Of a stretch of DNA of 64,000 nucleotides, positions 21,825 through 32,699 are shown in pieces. The DNA is from Anastrepha obliqua (Eukaryota > Arthropoda > Insecta > Diptera > Tephritidae): NCBI RefSeq assembly GCF_027943255.1, contig NC_072892.1:22715792-22779791 (forward strand), given 5' to 3'. A program made the translations under genes and the position numbers. The notes beneath the pieces are model-generated. The model was not told the DNA's origin and ran no database searches. It was given only the letters and a program-made list of their open reading frames with translations. Within the stretch, counting starts at the first letter, position 1; each line of letters begins with the position of its first letter.

Positions 21825-22775
21825 CGTGCAATGATTTAATTTTTATTTTTGGAAGTTTTATAAGCTAAGGAAATTTATTTAAGGACTTTTGGCCATCAAT
21901 TAAAACAGTACAAAGATGAGTTCATAAAATTAAACGTGGTCGAAAACGAAACGTGGCAAGTCTTGAAGACGATCCACCTCAAGGACGTCCAAACACCATA
22001 AATCATATGAAAAATACAGGTTGTCGCATTGGAAAATCATCGAGTGGTTCAAAGAGATTTAATAGAAGCTCGAGGCATCTTATTGGGCAGTGTAAGAAAT
22101 ATTTTCACTGAAGTTTCAGAAAGCTGTGTGCTCGATGGGGACCGCATTCGCTAAGAATGGAACAAAACACATTCGAATGCGACTTTCTCATCAACATTTA
22201 GAGCGTTTTCGAAAGGATAAATGGGGCTTTGTGCGCCGCTTCAACACTATACATGAGATTTGGGTCCATTACCATGATCCTAGATCAAAACAAGAGGCTA
22301 AAGAATGCTGTGAAATTGGAATTTCGGCTCCGAAATGTGCCAAAAAAGTGTAGGCGTTATTTTGTTAGGATGCCAAAGGAGTTTTGTTTGTTTATTACTT
22401 GCAAACTGGTAAAAAAAAAAATCTGATTATTATTGTAACCTTTTAGACCAGGGTCTAGGGACATTTCAAGAAGAGAGACCTAGTTTGCAAAGAACAACAT
22501 GTTGTTTCATCAGGGCATCAGGACCGTCGTGTCACAAGAGCATTTTGACAATGTCTAAAATCCATGAATTGAAGTTCGAATTGTTGGAGCATCCACTGTT
22601 CAAATTTGGACCTTGGGGACTTGCATCTGTTTCCAGAGCTAAAAAAATGCATGCAAGGAAAGCGTTTTTCATCAAATGATGAGGTTATAACAGCTGTGGA
22701 AGCGTATTTTGCCGCCCTTCCAGATTCTTGCTTCACAGATGGAATCATAAATTGGAATCTACAGTGTTGAACCAA
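21825..22775 (+). pseudogene. mariner (DD34D) transposase, heavily decayed
   Basis: Readable blocks in order, over all three frames: an N-terminal helix near 21828 (FLFLEVL then AKEIYLR), DDPPQGRPNTINHMKN near 21970, FRKLCARWGPHSLRM near 22115, EIWVHYHDPRSKQEAKECCE near 22255 (the mariner W-V-Y--ES-Q---W step), SAPKCAKKV then FC-DAKGV near 22360, FHQGIRTVVSQE-like then MSKIHELKFELLEHPLF near 22550 (the I-ELK-ELL-HPPYSPD step, SPD lost), KCMQGKRFSSNDEVITAVEA near 22650 and YFAALPDSCFTDGI near 22710. So nearly the full length is represented, but the catalytic TGDE and HQDN boxes are unreadable and there are many stops. An ancient, dead copy. Confidence 0.75.
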
Positions 22776-22904
22776 GTGTATTGCTGTTTAGGGAGGCTAT
22801 ACTGAATAATAAAGTGTATTTCGAACCATAAAATTGTGTTTTTTTATTTAATCACTAAACTTATTTAACAGCTTAGTATTTTTGGTTTTTTATGAAGAAC
22901 TTTT

Positions 22905-23065
22905 TCATGACACAAATACTCTCGGATGTTTGCCATTGCGTGCCGAGGGTCGAACACTATTAGAAAACACTTTTACTATAATCTAGTGTTTCATATCTGA
23001 GGTTTCGAGCCCGGGCATTTCCGATTGGCAGTCACACAAACAACCCATTCGGCCACGACGACCGA
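22905..23065 (-). repeat. tRNA-derived SINE, head half
   Basis: CGGATGTTTGCCATTGCGTG, CACTATTAGAAAACACTTTT, TTCGAGCCCGGGCATTTCCG and CAACCCATTCGGCCACGACG, matching the head half of the 29124-29445 copy. On the minus strand the A-box equivalent is TGGCCGAATGGG and the B-box equivalent GGGCTCGAAACC (mutated). The body beyond TTTTTCATGACA is absent. Confidence 0.8.
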
Positions 23066-25592
23066 TAAGGAAGTCTTTTAATTGAAACCTACAAAAATTT
23101 TGTATGTGTTAAAATCTTTTCACAGTTAAGACTTCGCTAAATTGTAATGTAATTAATTGTTTGTAGATATTTATGCTTGTACTTACTTTTTTAAGTACAT
23201 TTATGTACATAAGTAACATTAAACCGAGTAACGAGCGAAAGCAACAAGTAAACAATTTTGGGGCTCTGCTACTCACAAAGAACTCCAGGCCTACCCATGT
23301 ATACATATATGTATGTATAGTACATACAGGTAGTACACACAGCCATTTGCACGCTTATACCTCATGGATAATCGCATCAAAAGAGGCGTTAAGGGAAATC
23401 AGAACACACGTAGCCGCTCGTATGTGTGCCTATTTGTGCATAAGTTTACTTATGTGTGTACGCATGTATGTTTGTATGTATGCAAGTATGTACATACGTC
23501 TGCATACAAACATATTTGTCTGAAGGTATTTATTTGCGTATAAAAGAAGAATGCGGCCGGCTGGCCAACCACTTTTGAGCGGTTTTTTTTTGTTTTTATT
23601 TGGCTATGCGAATGGCCGAACGACTGGCTTACTGAACGGCGCATGCAATACAAGTGCTGCAGGCGAAAATTAATGAATTAATGCAATAGTAAAAACAAAA
23701 ACAAAAACACAACACAAATAAGCTATAAAACACATATCAACACTGATTCGATATGGTAGATATCTGTACATATGTACACGTGTATGTGGCACGCATGCAC
23801 GACACAAGCGAATAAACATACATATGCACCTACAATCGCACAAACATCTGCAGCCACAACGGTTACTTCGCACCGGTGGCAAACAAACTTAAAAAGCCAA
23901 CAAAATAATCGTTGAGGCGTAACGCGGTGTCCACCTTGATAGCTATGAGCGCAATACAGCGTACCGAAATACAAATTACAATAAAAACAACATAAAATAA
24001 AAGCATACAAATACAAATACAAACAAATAAAAAAAAAGTCTCCAACAACCCGCAAATGAATGAGTTCATTTGGCATTTGTGGCAACATTCGCGCTGGCTA
24101 ACTGTGTTTTTGTTGTTGCACTTTTCGGTTACAATGCTGTTTGCCTTTATTGTACTTTTGAGGCATGACGAATGTGGCCGCACAGGTAAATACGCGTTCG
24201 CATTATAATTATGCGCTCAACACTACATAAATGACTGTGGTGCGTATACGCCCCGATGATCTGTACTAAGCTAAGCTAAGAGAGACAACGAACTAAACTC
24301 AACTGCACTGAGCCAACGCACAGCTGAGAGGTGTGAGCAGCAGAAAAAATGACGGGTGAAATGAAATTAACTTAATATTTATGAGGTTGACTTTTTTATT
24401 GTTTCCTTTATAGAAGCTCATTTGACCAAACAACTGCATGCCTGTGTATTTGTGTATGTAGCGAAGTGCCACCAACATAGCAGGAGAGTTTGTGTATACA
24501 TGCATGCAGATGTATATCTCTCACCAACCTCTATATTGAGCGCTCCGCGCGTGCTCGGAATATTTCAAAGATTTATAACTTTGGATTGTAATTAGTGTTA
24601 TATATAATTATTGCTATATTTAATCATTACACGCTTACATATACAAGAGTGTTTGTTGGTGGCGAGCGGGCGTTAGTCGACACCACACACATAAATACAA
24701 CCATAACAACTATACCGCGAGCGCCGAAGTCGTGCGTGTCTAATTCACTGCCCCTGAGCTGTGTTTCTCCTGCGTTGGCGGCCAGTGGTGACCAGTCAGG
24801 CGATTGCAGCATTTGAATAATTTTTTGGTTAATGTAGACAGCAAATATGTATTATTTTTTTTGTGAGAATGTCACATAGGTGGCGTGGAGAACAAGCAAA
24901 CACAAATACTAACTAGCACTCGTAATAATGAGCGCATAAAAAATTCTGCTCAGCGATGCGGCAATGCGGCTGAAAAACAACTGGACACATTAAATTGTTT
25001 AGCCATTGCGGCAACATTTTTTTTATTTTTATTTATGGAATGTATGTAGCAAGAATTTGTTATTGGTGTTGTTATCTCTTTGTTAGCTTGATGACGCTTT
25101 TAGAAGAGGAAGTTGTGTTTTTTAAACTTATTTGCCATTGAATTGTCCGCGTTCATTTGTGTGCCTCTGTGTCGATATCGATCAAAATATTAGTGCTTGA
25201 AGTTTGTAATGGGTTTTGGTGATTGGAAACGGAAATGCGATTGCCATTAGTCGCCTAATTTACTAGAGTACAGATAAACAAGCGAGTTAATGTGAATGAG
25301 ATAACGTGAAAAAGAACTAAAAATTGTAAAAATAAAAATATTGCCGAATTGTTTAATTTCTACCAAAAATACGTATGAGTACGAGTATGCTCATATGTGT
25401 GAATTTGGAAAATTATTAGATACTTACGTACTAAGTTCTCATTGTTTGTCAATAGATGCCACCAGCAGTGTGTGCTAGTCGATTCTAACATAACCGAAAC
25501 GTCATAAACCAAGCTTAGACATATGGTAAAAAAACTGCTTCGACACATTAGTAATTTTGTTTCGGTATCATATACTTTTGGTTTTGTGAAAA
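23066..25592. other. Intergenic DNA rich in ATGT/ACAT microsatellite words
   Basis: No gene seen. Dense TATGTATG/ACATAC runs at 23295-23520 and 23760-23830, and TGCATGCAGATGTATAT near 24500. Frames up to 121 codons on the minus strand (23723-24088) follow the microsatellite and A+T bias and are rejected. A CCACCAGCAG-containing stretch of normal composition at 24650-24820 has open frames on both strands but no motif. Confidence 0.4.
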
Positions 25593-26490
25593 TGTCTGAC
25601 TTTGTGTCGAATAATCGTCATTTGCGGGAAGTGGTGATTTTACTCTTTCATTCGAAAAAAAACGGCGGCTGACGCGCATCTATAGCTACAAAAAGTTTAT
25701 GGAGATGCTGCTTTAAGTGAAACAACGTGCCGAGATTGGTTCCGTCGCTTCAAAGATGGTTATTTTAATGTTGACGACCGTCTGCGTGAAGGAAGTCCAA
25801 AAACCTTCAAAGATGCTGAATGGAAGGCAATGAAATTGCTCAATAAGGATCCGTGTCAAACGCAAGAAGAGCTTGTTTCAGTATTAGGAGTTACCCGCCA
25901 TCCATTTTAAAACGATTGCATGCTTTGGGAATGATTCAGAAACAGGGAACTTGGGTTCCTTATGAGTTAAAAGCAAGGGATATTGAACGTCGCTTTTTCG
26001 CCTGTGAAAAACTGATCCAGCGGCAAAAAAGGATGGGTTTTCTTCATCGTATCGTGACGCTTGATGAAAAATGGATTCATTACAGCAATCCGAAGAAAAG
26101 AAAGACATGGGGACATCCCGGTCGTGCTTCTACGTCGTCGCCGCGGCCGAATATTTACTCTGCGAAGGTTATGCTATGTATTTGGTGGGACCAAGTTGGT
26201 GTTATTTATTATGAACTGTTAAAACCAAGCGAAACCATCAATGGGGATCGGTATCGACTTCAATTGATGCGATTGAGCCGAGCACTGCGCGAGAAGCGGC
26301 CACAATACGCGCAGAGGCATGAAAAAGTAATTCTACAGCATGACAACGCTCGGCCTCACGCTGCCAAGCCCGTTAAAACCTACCTGGAAACACTGAAATG
26401 GCAATTGATACCCCATTCGCCATATTCTCCAGATATTGCGCCGTCCGATTATCACCTGTTCCGATCGATGGCAGACCATGTGCCGCTCGT
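25593..26490 (+). pseudogene. mariner (DD34D) transposase, N-terminus frameshifted, C-terminus lost
   Basis: The original start is likely ATG at 25593 (MSDFVSNNRHLREVVILLFH), followed by frameshifts through CRDWFRRFKDGYFN-like and DPCQTQEELVSVLGVTRHP. From about 25905 one frame stays open to 26492: LKRLHALGMIQKQGTWVPYE, FLHRIVTLDEKWIHY (first Asp, codon at 26063), WWDQVGVIYYELLKPSETIN, ILQHDNARPH (second Asp, codon at 26342) and SPDIAPSDYHLF (third Asp, codon at 26447). There are 34 residues between the second and third Asp, so all three catalytic residues of DD34D mariner survive. TGDE is changed to TLDE. The last 45-50 residues, from the A-G-L-E-F step onward, are replaced at about 26470 by unrelated A+T-rich inverted-repeat DNA. 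Best-preserved transposase in the window. Confidence 0.9.
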
Positions 26491-26771
26491 GTAAGTAATG
26501 GTAATCATTTTGAACCCCAAATTATTAAAATCGGTAAATTTTTGACTAAGTTATGAGCATTTAAAAAAAAATTTTCTTATATTACTAAAAAAAATCGATT
26601 TTGAGCCATATTTGAGTTACATCGAAATCGAAGAACATGTCCCGAATAGCCCGGTTGAATTGAAATGGAAAGCATCTATATTAGAATTGTTTTTTTAAAT
26701 GCCCATAACTTAGTCGAAAATGAACCGATTTTAATGATTCTGGGTTCAAAATGATCACCATTACGTACACG
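26488..26771. repeat. 75-bp inverted repeat with 133-bp loop next to the mariner relic
   Basis: Arms 26488-26563 and 26697-26771 are near-perfect inverted copies sharing AATGGT-ATCATTTTGAACCC, ATTAAAATCGGT and GACTAAGTTATG. The loop holds the first copy of a 71-bp direct repeat (see 26607-27215). The structure starts exactly where the mariner coding sequence stops, so it may be a foldback element inserted into the transposase C-terminus. Confidence 0.8.
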
Positions 26772-27215
26772 AATGACTTCATGTAGAAACAATTGCAAAA
26801 AAGTAGTTGAACATTTTTTATTTTCCAAAAAACAAAAAGTGCGAAACAGGGTTTTTACTTAAAAACTCATTACTCAAAAACAACTAATTTTAGCTACTAG
26901 GCATTCAGCTTAATTAAAGTTTGAGATGTCCTTTTGATTTGGAAAAAGTTATAAAAAAAAAAAATACACTTTTTGAAATATTGAATTTCGAAAAAATTTA
27001 AATTTTTTTTCTTTTTTGCTATAATTTATATAATTAAAAAAAATCGAGTTTGAGCCGAAAAACAAAATTGCCGATAACTCTTGAAAAAAATTTTTTTCGG
27101 GCGAACAAAAAAATACGTGTCTCATTATTTTGACCAGAGAGCAACATATTTCAGTTACATCGAAATCGAAGAACATGACCCGAATAGCCCGGTTGAATTG
27201 AAATGGAAAGCATCT
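26607..27215. repeat. 71-bp direct repeat pair, 538 bp apart
   Basis: 26607-26677 and 27145-27215 differ at only two positions; each contains GTTACATCGAAATCGAAGAA and AGCCCGGTTGAATTGAAATG. The second copy reads in one frame as SYIEIEEHDPNSPVELKWKA followed by SLRRMAD and a stop, a coding-like C-terminus that I do not recognise; the first copy lacks the last residues. Between the copies lies A+T-rich filler. Confidence 0.8.
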
Positions 27216-28410
27216 TTGCGGCGCATGGCGGACTAATATATTTACCATTTTGTAAGTCCCCTTATTTCATAGAAACCACTTGAACCTTTAACATCTTCAT
27301 AAACGCATTCAACTCGTCGCATGAGCCTGGAAAATGAAACCGCATCAAGTAATTACACAAAAAATATTAAGCAATGCTCTGACATTATGTCAAGTATTTA
27401 ACGAGACCTTCTCTTTGATGGCAGCTATAAAGTTTCAAGATCTCATTTGAAGATTTTAAAAACCATCAAAATCTTTTTTGGATGAACTGCAAAAATTCTT
27501 GTGGCCTTTTGTGTCATTTTGATATCTTTGAATTAATCTGCACTTGCGCTTAATGACAAACCAGTCTCAACGTGAGAAAAAAACAAGCAACAAAATTCGG
27601 TAGCAAACATAAAAATAATAACAAGTTGACTGAAGGTTGCCATACGTCATCAAATGCGAATTATGCCCAAACTTTCAAACTGCAAGAACCGGCATGGATT
27701 TGAATGCAGAAAAAATATGCAAAGCTTCCAAAGGCAGTAGAGCTGCCTCTACCTATCTCTCCCTCTCTCTCTCACTATGCATCTGCATGTAAAAGCGCAT
27801 AGTAATTAATTCGAAAACGTGTACAAAAAGTTTATCAAATTTTTATTGGCTTGTGAATATTGGCTGTTGAAACTTGAATTTTAATAAGCGAATGCAAAGA
27901 CTTGATCGCCGCAATGACCTTTGCAAACATTTCAGTTTATTTTAGTTTTTATTACATTTTTTGTGGTTTTGGTTTGCGTATGTAAAAATAGGTTGAACTT
28001 TTTATATACTTAAAACATACTTTTGTACATTCATATTGTAAATAGTACTACAATATATTTTATTAAATTTTTTCATTTGGGGTTTAAAGATATTTCGCAA
28101 AATATTTTTTAACGCAAAATACTTTAATTACTTTATAACTTTGTTTACTCCAAAAGCTGAAACAATTATTTCACCGCAGCTTTCCTCTTCATTCCCCTTT
28201 TTTTATTGACTGTGATGTGCCGTTCTTACAGTTTGATACTCTTTTTACTTGGAACAAGCAATGCTTATGCCCGCAAATGGCTCTGCAGGTTTCTATTTTT
28301 ACCCAGAGAGGTGACAGTGTTTTTATAGTTGCACCTCAACTTGATTCTTCTAAATAATTTTGGAAACGTTTGGGCAGCAAAGATTCAACCAAAATGCGTT
28401 ACGCAACTGA
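27216..28410. other. Intergenic DNA, no gene seen
   Basis: A short CT microsatellite (CTCTCCCTCTCTCTCTCACT) lies near 27757-27776. No coding frame or repeat end found. Confidence 0.4.
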
Positions 28411-29123
28411 AATTTATTTTTGCAAATAATTCTTCGAATATCTTAACTCAGCGTGGGTACCGGCGAAACCACAGCAGTCGCCCATTGCCTTAGTCGTAAT
28501 AAAGTCTCTTGTGCGAAAATTCGTGGCTTGCAGGAATATTTCAACTGTGAACCAACGAGGAGGCTGTTCGTGAATATGGCATCTCCATGAGAACAACGAA
28601 ATCACATTTCTCAATCATTCAACGTAATTGAACAGCGCAAAAAACCACTTCATAGGGAATTACAATATGAAGAAATACTTGCATTTTTCCTATTTTGATT
28701 GCAGTTGCTTCTATGTTTGTTGTCTCCGGTTAAGGCGAGTCGCTTGAAATATAACAGAAAGATGCTTGCATTGGCTCAAAATTAACAAGATTTTGAAATC
28801 GACTCATCATGAGTGATGAGCACATTTCGCTCTCAGCGGAGGGGTAAATAAACAAAATTTTAAATTGGGGTACTGAAAATCCTCGACTCGTGCATGAACA
28901 ACCTCTGCATGATGTTAAAGTTGCTATTTGGTGTGGTAAGGGCGCTGCGAACATTATCGGACCACTTTTTTTCGAGTACTCAAAGAATTACCTACTTTGA
29001 AGTCACACAAGAACTCCGTCAAGCCAAACGGCTTAAATGACCTTTTATCTACAATGAGGAATTGCACAACAAGCGTAGAGTACTTATAGACATCAGGAAA
29101 ATAGTTGGTTTTCTAACAGGTTA

Positions 29124-29445
29124 TATATATATGTATATATAATTGACGCGTACACCCTTTATGGGTGTTTAGCCGAGGAGCTCCTATTTATGGTGTGCGT
29201 CTTGCTGTTGTTCCACAAATGGAGTGACCTACAGTTTAAAGCCGACTCCGAATGGCAGATATTTTTATGAGCAGGTTTTTCATGGCAGAAATACACTCGG
29301 AGGTTTGCCATTGTCTGCCGAGGGGCGACCGCTATTAGAAAAAGGTTTTTCTTAATTTTGGCGTTTTCACCGAGATTCGAACCGACGTTCTCTCTGTGAA
29401 TTGCGAATGGTAGTCACGCGCCAACCCATTCGGCTACGGCGGCCC
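29124..29445 (-). repeat. Full-length tRNA-derived SINE with target-site duplication
   Basis: Best SINE copy in the window. A perfect 11-bp duplication CTAACAGGTTA flanks it (29113-29123 and 29446-29456). On the minus strand the head starts GCCGCCGTAGCCGAATGGGT with an A box TAGCCGAATGGG (29425-29436) and a B box GGTTCGAATCTC (about 29372-29383), spaced as in a tRNA promoter for RNA polymerase III. The body has CTAATAGCGGTCGCCCCTCG, GGCAAACCTCCGAGTGTATT, ATTTGTGGAACAACAGCAAG and CACCCATAAAGGGTGTACGC, ending in a TATATA-type tail. Seven other partial copies are annotated. I recall elements of this kind as common in tephritid genomes; that recollection was not checked. Confidence 0.9.
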
Positions 29446-29499
29446 CTAACAGGTTAGTATTACTTAAATTAGCATTGAGATAAAAAATAGAATAAAATG

Positions 29500-29900
29500 G
29501 AAATGAAACTAATAATAATAAAAAATAACAAAATTCACATTGGGATTGCAGACATTGTCTGGAGGTTGATAAAACCACGGAGCATATCTTCTGCAACTTG
29601 CCTTTGCGAAGACAAGACTGCTCATCTTTCATCGAGATCAAATGGATTCCAATGAAATCAAGTTGCTCATATTCTGAAATACGTAAGCAAGGTTGCAAGT
29701 TAACACAAAGAATTTGGCTTTCAACCAATTCCCAAACTGATACAAGGAACATCTAGGTTAAATAGAGCCTTTGTAATACTTTTAAGGTAGTAGTTTCAGA
29801 CAATAGGACTAATATTAACTACTTCTAAAACAAGTAGTGTTTTAGTCGAGGTGTCGGCCATTGGGCAAACTACAGATACTAAAATTATTATTATTCTATT
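29500..29900 (+). pseudogene. Non-LTR retrotransposon 3' end (Cys/His box and tail)
   Basis: On the plus strand near 29545 the frame reads CRHCLEVDKTTEHIFCNLPL, matching the C-x2-C-x(n)-H-x3-C box that ends Jockey/I-like ORF2, followed to a stop by ...RIWLSTNSQTDTRNI near 29750. Untranslated sequence continues to about 29900 and ends in a short ATTATTATTATT tract, a typical 3' tail of such elements. Only the last 70 or so codons are present (5' truncation). Confidence 0.55.
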
Positions 29901-30604
29901 TCGAGGAAGACGAAAGCCCCACCGTAACTGCCAATGGTGTCCGATATCGGTCCATTCATAGACGAAAATCATTTGAGGGGATTATTGGTTGCAGCAGGAT
30001 GGTGCAAGATGTCATACCGCGCGGTAAATGATGAACTTACTCAAGGTAATGTCATCGTATTAAAATTTTCAGGAGTTATTACCCAAGTTCGGGCGAGAAG
30101 AATTTTTCAACTCACTCAAAAAAGAACAAATAAAGCTCGGAAGTAAAAACATTATTTGGAGGTTTAGGCTGAATTATACCAAACTTTTTGATAACTATAT
30201 CGAATTGCAACTCATCACACGCAGTGCTGCGAAGGCGCAAAATATAAAAGGGAATCCTCGTATTTAAAACAGAGCTGTTTTTGTAATTAGTTTCATAACT
30301 ATTCGGAATTTTTTACTCAACTCTTTAAATATGACAATATCAATCAAATTAAAAAAAGAACGATCGTGGAGGATATGCAGAGTTCCGAAAGCGAATAATA
30401 AAACAACCACAAAAAGTTAGCGGCTATAAACAAATATGGAACGCAATAAATGCGCAATAAAAAGTGGAATGAAAGTCTATAAACTTAAAAAATTAGTTCA
30501 AAATTGTATGGAATATAAAAACAAAAGCAAATTGTCAAGTAATAAAAGCAGAGATTGCATCAGGCAAAACTTGTCTAATATGATACCTTAGTAGGAAACT
30601 TATA

Positions 30605-31593
30605 CAAGGTGGCGCAAAATTAGACGCCCTATCGAAATATTTGTAATCCATATTTGACGCTGCAGTACATAAACAGACAAGCAATGGAGCGCGCAAAGGT
30701 CAAAATAAAGATTTTGATCACTCAAATAATTTTTAAAATTTTAGAAAAAAGTGGTCGAAAAACAAAATTGGATGATCAATTTTGCGCCACCTTGTATTAT
30801 ACATTTTTTATTTATTTGAATATGCAAAAGTCTCTTACAGACTAAAAAAAATTATTTCTTTTTTAATTTAGTAAACAAGTTATTCAAAAACAAAATCGGA
30901 TGATTAATTTTGCGCCACCTTGTATGACACATTATTTATTTGAGCATACAAAAGTCTCTTACAGACTGATAAAATCTTTTTTTATTTAGTAAAAAAGTTA
31001 TTCAAAAATAAAATTGGATGATTAATTTTGCGCCACCTAGTACTATAAATTTTTTTTTTTATTTATTTATTTGAGCATGTAAAAGTGCCTTATAGGCTAA
31101 TAAATCATTAATAAAAATAAAAATTAAAAATAATAATTAAAAAATTGTTCAAAAACAAAATTGGCTGATTAATTTTGCGTCACCTTGTATTATAAATTTT
31201 TTGTTAATTTATTTATTTGAGCATGCAAAAGTCTCTTACAAACTAATAAAATCATTTTTTTTTAATTTAGTAAAAAAGGTTTTCAATAACATAATCGGAT
31301 GATTAATTTTGCGCCACTTTGTATTATAAATTTATTGTTTATTTATTTATTTGAGCATGCAAAAGTCTCTTACAAACTAAAAAAATCATTTTTTTTTTAT
31401 TTAGTAAAAAAGGTTTTCAATAACATAATCGGATGATTAATTTTGCGCCACTTTGTATTATAAATTTATTTTTTATTTATTTATTTGAGCATGCAAAAGT
31501 CTCTTACAAACTAAAAAAATCATTTGTTTTTTTTTGATTTAGTAAAAAAGTTTTTCAATAACAAAATCGGATGACTAATTTTGCGCCACCTTA
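30605..31593 (+). mobile_element. CAAGGTGGCGC MITE with seven tandem 3'-terminal units
   Basis: Starts after TA at 30603-30604 with CAAGGTGGCGCAAAATTAGA, then CCCTATCGAAATATTTGTAA and a transposon-3'-end remnant (ATATTTGACGCTGCAGTACA, AATGGAGCGCGCAAAGGTCA). It then carries seven tandem units whose ends GATTAATTTTGCGCCACCTTG (with variants) fall near 30783, 30911, 31031, 31177, 31310, 31444 and 31581. Unit length is 120-146 bp; each contains TTATTTGAGCATGCAAAAGT, CTCTTACAGACTAATAAAAT and a TTAGTAAAAAAGTTATTCAA block. The terminus of the array is the inverse of its start, so each unit carries a copy of the 3' terminal inverted repeat. Confidence 0.85.
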
Positions 31594-32690
31594 TGCATAC
31601 AACATTCAAGAATGGCGAAAGAGCGTCAAAAATTGATTGATAGCCACTGTGAAGGCGTTAGATTTATATTGTTTTATTGTTATTTTCATAGCTTCAGCTT
31701 TTATTAAAATACAGCATTTAGGCAATGCTCCTACAGCAACACATACAAACATTGCAGTAAAAGTTCGTAAAAAAACGTTAAGAAAAATTGCTGCAATCAC
31801 CTGGCTAGTGCGAAACGCTGCCGACGCCGTTGACGATTGTGGGCGCAAGCAACAGAAAACAAAAATTGAAGTGTTATTAAAAGCGTTTGATAAGCCACAC
31901 CATAGACGTTAAGTAGGCAGGTAGGCGGCTGGAAGACAGTATCGAAACACGTATAATAACAACTACATACACACGCGCACATGTACCCATGGTATCGTCT
32001 CCGTCATCAGTAGCGTTACTGCAACGCACACCCACTTCAAAGCTAGAGAATGAGCTATGGCTGTTGCTGAAATTGGCTGCCGCTGAAGGTGACGCCGGTG
32101 TTGTGAGCATTTTGAATGTCAAAGGTGCCTCAAAATTTCGTAACTTGCAAAGCAACGAGAAAAACATGTTTTTGTTTTTCATAAAATCAAAAAAGAAATA
32201 TGAAAAAAATTTTGAAAAATATAATACATGGTAATGCACAAATATTTCAGAGTGGTTGTAAATCAAATAACAACTAGAACCGTCAACTTTTCACTTATAC
32301 GCTTTCGGTGTCTAAAAGCACTGTTGTATGCCATTAATCTTGAGCGGTTGCTAAGTGGGTAACTGAATGTGGACAGACATGCATACACGTATATATGTAC
32401 ATATACAAGTGAATATATAATTATAAGTTCTGTTGTTACATACACACATACACACGCGTAGAGTGATTTTGAAAAGGCTAAAGTTTATCAGATAAGAGTG
32501 GATTGAGTTGCATTATTGCTCAAGTGGAAAATTAAAATATTTACTAATATTCACTGAAAAATAATCTTTCGACTGGCCTTGCATTCGACAAGACTCGCAA
32601 CCTTTCCCTAAGTCTGCGTTACATGATTCACATGCGCGGGTATTGAGTGAATAATAGGAAAGTATTTATAAGAAATTTTTCCGTCTCCAT
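31594..32690. other. Intergenic DNA, no gene seen
   Basis: Frames of 129 codons (31877-32266, minus) and 91 codons (31637-31912, plus) overlap each other on opposite strands without motifs. The 31990-32150 stretch has near-normal composition and is open on the plus strand (MVSSPSSVALLQRTPTSKLE...), but no splice context or homology is recognisable. Microsatellite TACATATACA near 32395. Confidence 0.35.
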
Positions 32691-32699
32691 TTTGAGTTG

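Larger units (their letters stand above)
28430..30120 (+). mobile_element. mariner-like element (DUF4817 type) interrupted by a SINE and a non-LTR tail
   Basis: Three transposase blocks on the plus strand lie in order. The first is a decayed N-terminal part (about 28440-28790, ending LKINKILKSTHH). The second is SDE-HISLSAEG near 28816 (first Asp box), INKILNWGTENPRLVHEQPL near 28850 and VKVAIWCGK then NIIGPLFFEY near 28955. The third, beyond the insertions, is FEEDESPTVTANGVRYRS near 29910-29960. A stray VTQELRQAKRL block at about 28998 is out of order, showing rearrangement. The segment between (about 29030-29900) holds the SINE at 29124-29445 and a non-LTR tail. The second catalytic box is degraded (GCSRMVQDVIPR where QQDGA-CH is expected). 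Dead element. Confidence 0.65.

Noticed and set aside
23723..24088. 121-codon minus-strand frame rich in C, V, Y
   Set aside because: Follows the ACAT/GTAT microsatellite pattern (repeated CxCxC and YxCI words), so it is compositional.
29372..29440. Possible tRNA gene (A and B boxes)
   Set aside because: The boxes belong to the SINE head; no cloverleaf with acceptor pairing can be formed, and the same sequence recurs in other SINE pieces.
30605..31593. CRISPR-like regular repeats
   Set aside because: Eukaryotic DNA, units of 120-146 bp with no unique spacers, and the repeats are transposon ends.
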